From: Burkholderiales bacterium
GTDB taxonomy: Bacteria; Pseudomonadota; Gammaproteobacteria; Burkholderiales; Burkholderiaceae_C
Assembly (NCBI GenBank): GCA_026400275.1
Contig: JAPLPK010000191.1
Span: forward strand, 1-64,000
DNA length: 64,000 nucleotides
Direction: 5' to 3'
The position numbers and the translations under genes are program-made. Shown one piece after another: positions 60,634 to 64,000 of this stretch (positions within the stretch are counted from its first letter, which is position 1; each line of letters opens with the position of its first letter). A model generated the notes under the pieces. The model did no database searches. It had not been told where the DNA came from and saw only the letters and a program-made list of their open reading frames with translations.

Positions 60634-61326
60634 TCAAATCGCCACCAGATTACGCACCCCGTTGGCTTCCATGTCCTTGCCCAGGCCGCGCGCGATGAAC
60701 TCGCCACGCTCCATCACGAGGTAGTCGTCGGCCAACTCCTGCGCGAAGTCGTAGTACTGCTCGACCAGCAATATCGCCATGTCGCCCCGGTCGGCCAGCA
60801 TACGGATCACGCGGCCAATGTCCTTGATGATCGACGGCTGTATGCCTTCCGTGGGCTCATCCAGGATCAACAACTTGGGGCCTGCGGCCAGCGCGCGGGC
60901 AATGGCCAGCTGCTGCTGCTGCCCACCAGACAGGTCACCGCCACGTCGGTGGAGCATCTGCTTGAGCACCGGAAACAGGGTGAACAGCTCAGGCGGAATC
61001 GGCGTGCTGGCGCTTTTGTAGGCCAGGCCCATGCGCAGGTTTTCTTCCACCGTCAGCCGGGCGAAGATTTCGCGGCCCTGCGGCACAAAGCCGACACCTG
61101 CGCGGGCCCGCTCATACGGCGTGTAACCCTGGATGGCCTTGCCGTCCAACTCAATGCTGCCGGTCTTGATAGGCACCAAGCCCATCAGCGACTTCAGCAA
61201 GGTGGTCTTGCCCACGCCGTTGCGGCCCAGCAGCACGGTGACCTTGCCTTTGGTGCATTGCAGACTCACATCGCGCAGGATGTGGGAGCCGCCGTAGTAT
61301 TGGTTGATGTTTTTGACGTTGAGCAT
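60634..61326 (-). CDS. urtE: Urea ABC transporter ATP-binding subunit UrtE
   Basis: 231 aa; LGRNGVGKTTLLKSLMGL, LSGGQQQQLAIARALAAGPKLLILDEPTEGIQPSI; adjacent to urtD. Confidence 0.92.
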   Translation of the reverse strand: MLNVKNINQYYGGSHILRDVSLQCTKGKVTVLLGRNGVGKTTLLKSLMGLVPIKTGSIELDGKAIQGYTPYERARAGVGFVPQGREIFARLTVEENLRMGLAYKSASTPIPPELFTLFPVLKQMLHRRGGDLSGGQQQQLAIARALAAGPKLLILDEPTEGIQPSIIKDIGRVIRMLADRGDMAILLVEQYYDFAQELADDYLVMERGEFIARGLGKDMEANGVRNLVAI

Positions 61327-61385
61327 GGTGGTCACTTTCCGCATTTGACGTAAGCCTTGTCTGGACGATGGAGGTCGTCAACTGG

Positions 61386-61742
61386 CATGCTGGGCTCGCG
61401 CCCTAGGCGCGATGTGGCGCTGCGCGCCACCGATCCCGATCCCCGGGGTCCCCCTCTAGATGCGCCGAGGAGCGCAGCTTCAGGCGGATAAGGGCTGGCG
61501 TTGTTTGAGCGCAGCGAGTTTAGCCAGACCCCGCCTGAAGCGAGCACCGCAGGTTTCCCAGTGCGATAGCACTGGGACGCAGGTAGTGGGGGCGCCTTTC
61601 TTTTGGTGACTTTTGGTGTTCGCGTAACTTTGCTGCGCAAAGTGAGCGAACTCCGCGTGCAAAGCACGCCTTTTGCGCAAAAGAAAACCCGCTCGCGGGT
61701 TTCTATAAAAGTTACTGCGCCGCCGGGCGCACATCCCGGCCG
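61386..61742. repeat. Large palindromic element, copy 2 (truncated/variant)
   Basis: Shares GGCTCGCGCCCTAGGCGCGATGTGGCGC, ATGCGCCGAGGAGCGCAGC, GCGAGCACCGCAGGTT and GTTACTGCGCCGCCGGGCGCAnATCCCGGCCG with 47985-48519. Confidence 0.85.
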
Positions 61743-61866
61743 GGGATGCAAGTTAACGTCAACCCGCCAATCGGGGTCAGAGCCCAAATGCGAGACACAG
61801 CACGCTCGATCCGCATGCACACGGCGTGCAATTGGGATCTGCCCCCCATTGGCTAGAAGCGCAGCT

Positions 61867-62745
61867 CTATCGACCAAGATAAACCTCAATCACACGCTCA
61901 TCCGCCTGCACCTGGTCCAGCGTGCCCTGTGCCAGCACCGAGCCATCGCACAGCACGGTGACAATCTCTGAGATGGTCTTGATAAAGCCCATGTCGTGCT
62001 CCACCACCATCAGCGAATGCTTGCCCTTCAGCGTCAGGAACAGCTCGGCGGTGCGGGCAGTTTCCTCGTCGGTCATGCCGGCTACCGGCTCGTCCAGCAG
62101 CAGCAGCTTGGGGTCTTGCATCAGCAGCATGCCGATCTCCAGCCACTGCTTTTGCCCGTGGCTGAGGTTGCCGGCCTGGCGCGTCACGCTGTCGGCCAGG
62201 TGGATGGTCACCAGCATCTCGGCCAGCTTGTCGCTCTGCGCCGAGTCCAGCTTGTGCAGCATGGACGACTTGACGCTCTTGTTCATCTTCAGCGCCAGCT
62301 CCAGATTCTCGAAAACGCTGAGCTTTTCGAACACCGTAGGCTTCTGAAACTTGCGGCCTATACCCAGCTGGGCGATCTCGGGCTCATTGTGGCGCAGCAG
62401 ATCAATAGTGCTGCCGAAGAAGACCTTGCCGGTATTTGGACGCGTCTTGCCGGTGATGATGTCCATCATCGTCGTCTTGCCAGCGCCGTTGGGGCCGATG
62501 ATGCAGCGCAGCTCGCCGGGCGCGATGTCCAACGACAAGCCGTTGATCGCCTTGAAGCCGTCAAAGCTCACGTGAACATCTTCCAGGTACAGGATGCGCC
62601 CATGGGCAATGTCCACCTCGCCAGGCGTGTGGATGCGCGAGAAGCCGGCTTCGCGGCCACCGGACTCGGTCTGACCCGTCTTGTGCTTTGCCCGCTCTTT
62701 CTTTTCCAGGCGTTCTGTGCCTTCTTCCATCAGATCGGGCGTCAT
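61867..62745 (-). CDS. urtD: Urea ABC transporter ATP-binding subunit UrtD
   Basis: IGPNGAGKTTMMDIITGKTRP, IGRKFQKPTVFEKLSVFENLELAL, LSHGQKQWLEIGMLLMQDPKLLLLDEPVAGMTD. Confidence 0.93.
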   Translation of the reverse strand: MTPDLMEEGTERLEKKERAKHKTGQTESGGREAGFSRIHTPGEVDIAHGRILYLEDVHVSFDGFKAINGLSLDIAPGELRCIIGPNGAGKTTMMDIITGKTRPNTGKVFFGSTIDLLRHNEPEIAQLGIGRKFQKPTVFEKLSVFENLELALKMNKSVKSSMLHKLDSAQSDKLAEMLVTIHLADSVTRQAGNLSHGQKQWLEIGMLLMQDPKLLLLDEPVAGMTDEETARTAELFLTLKGKHSLMVVEHDMGFIKTISEIVTVLCDGSVLAQGTLDQVQADERVIEVYLGR

Positions 62746-63837
62746 GCCTTGGCTCCCTTCAACTTCTTCACCAAACCAACCACGCCATCGGGCAGGAACA
62801 ATGTCACCGCAATAAACAAGGCACCCAAAAAGTACAACCAGAACTCGGGGTAGGCCACGGTCAACCAGCTCTTGGCACCGTTGACGATGAAGGCGCCGAG
62901 GATGGGGCCGATCAGCGTCGCCCGGCCACCGACTGCGGCCCACACAGCGATCTCGATCGAGTTCGCGGGGCTCATTTCCGACTTGCGTCACATACAAGGC
63001 CCCGGCCACGCCGCACATTACGGCAGAAATCACCCAGATGCTCAGCTTGTAGCCCAGCGGCGAATAGCCCGAGAACATGACACGCGTTTCCGCATCGCGG
63101 ATGGCCTGCAACACCCGGCCGTACTTGCTGCCGACCAACCACTTGGCGAACAGGAAGAAGCCCAGCAAGGTCAAGCCGGTGAGCACAAACAAGGTCATGC
63201 GCATCGATGTCGTGGCCATCGGGATGCCCAGGATGCGCTTGAAGTCGGTAAAGCCATTGTTGCCGCCAAAGCCGGTTTCGTTACGGAAGAACAGCAGCAT
63301 GGTGGCAAAGGTCATCGCCTGGGTGATGATGGAGAAATACACCCCCTTGATGCGCGAGCGGAAGGCGAAGAAGCCAAAGATGCCCGCCACCACCGCCGGC
63401 GCCACCACGACCAGGAATAGCGTGGCGCCGAAGCTGCCGCTTAAGCTCCAGTGCCAGGGCAAAGCCTTCCAGTCCAGGAACACCATGAAGTCGGGCAGAT
63501 CGCTTTTGTAGTTGCCGTCGCGGCCGATCTGGCGCATCAAATACATGCCCATGGCATAGCCGCCGAGCGCGAAGAACAGGCCGTGGCCCAGGCTCAAGAT
63601 GCCGGTATAGCCCCAGATCAAATCCATGGCCAGCGCTGCAATGGCGTAGCACATGATCTTGCCGACCAGCGCAATGGCGTAGTCGCTCAGATGCCAGATG
63701 CTGTCGGCGGGAATCAGTAGGTTCAACACTGGTGCCACAGCGCAGACCAGGATCAGCGCGACGATGAAGCTGCTCCAGCCGGAACGGGTCAGCAGCGGGC
63801 CTTTGACAGGCAAAATTACTTTCGAGGTAGTGCTCAT
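62742..63837 (-). pseudogene. urtC: Urea ABC transporter permease UrtC, frameshifted near 62976-62985
   Basis: Homology runs in the frame of ORF 61867..63837 to ALYVTQVG, then continues in ORF 62742..62975 (MSPANSIEIAVWAAVGGRATLIGPILGAF...). Confidence 0.8.
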
Positions 63838-63841
63838 AATC

Positions 63842-64000
63842 TCACGCCTCCGCAGAGCGGCCCTTCATCGCAAAAATACCTTGTGGACGCTTCTGGATGA
63901 AGATGATGATCAGCACCAGCACCGCGATCTTCGCCAGCACGGCGCCGGTCAATCCCTCCAGCAGCTTGTTCAAGATGCCCAGGCCCAGCGCGGCGTACAC
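63842..64000 (-). CDS. urtB: Urea ABC transporter permease UrtB, C-terminal part, truncated by window end
   Basis: Reverse translation VYAALGLGILNKLLEGLTGAVLAKIAVLVLIIIFIQKRPQGIFAMKGRSAEA*. Confidence 0.88.
   Translation of the reverse strand: MYAALGLGILNKLLEGLTGAVLAKIAVLVLIIIFIQKRPQGIFAMKGRSAEA

Noticed and set aside
59236-61353. 705-aa ORF on the plus strand
   Set aside because: Antisense to the HDOD and urtE genes with no recognisable domain; His/Gln/Arg-rich shadow composition.
61867-63837. Natural UrtC-UrtD fusion protein
   Set aside because: Linker is out-of-frame translation; the correct UrtC C-terminus exists in another frame, so frameshift is the simpler explanation.

Overview
GC-rich chromosomal window, probably from a Comamonadaceae-like betaproteobacterium (inferred from gene content and repeat style). 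Left part: housekeeping and signalling genes (AraC regulator, EamA exporter, PhoD phosphatase, MCP, cardiolipin synthase-like, EEP phosphatase, NudB-like Nudix, GMP reductase, PfkB kinase, tRNA-Lys(CTT)). At about 14.2-22.9 kb there is a defence island, hsdM-hsdS-(DUF429-like)-abiEi-abiEii-hsdR, set between CoA-thioester catabolic genes (CoA-transferase and thiolase on the left; thiolase, crotonase, feruloyl-CoA synthase-like, SDR, MFS and a frameshifted acyl-CoA dehydrogenase on the right). A complete five-step histidine-utilisation locus (hutC-hutH-hutU-ABC transporter-second HAL-like gene-hutD-hutI-hutF-hutG) covers about 37.1-50.7 kb. The right end has a diguanylate cyclase, MtfA peptidase, P450, a seven-bladed propeller lipoprotein, an HDOD protein and the urea transporter genes urtE/D/C/B (urtC frameshifted). 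Main points for follow-up: (i) a dispersed ~55-bp hairpin repeat, usually placed just after stop codons but also inside two coding sequences; (ii) a 148-bp MITE-like palindromic element with 8-bp target duplication nested in one of those repeats; (iii) a strongly structured, unexplained intergenic region after a solo ureD; (iv) a histidine ammonia-lyase paralogue lacking the Ala-Ser-Gly catalytic triad; (v) two copies of a larger palindromic element, each between genes of an operon; (vi) the defence island itself. No searches were run. Family names come from reading the translations.
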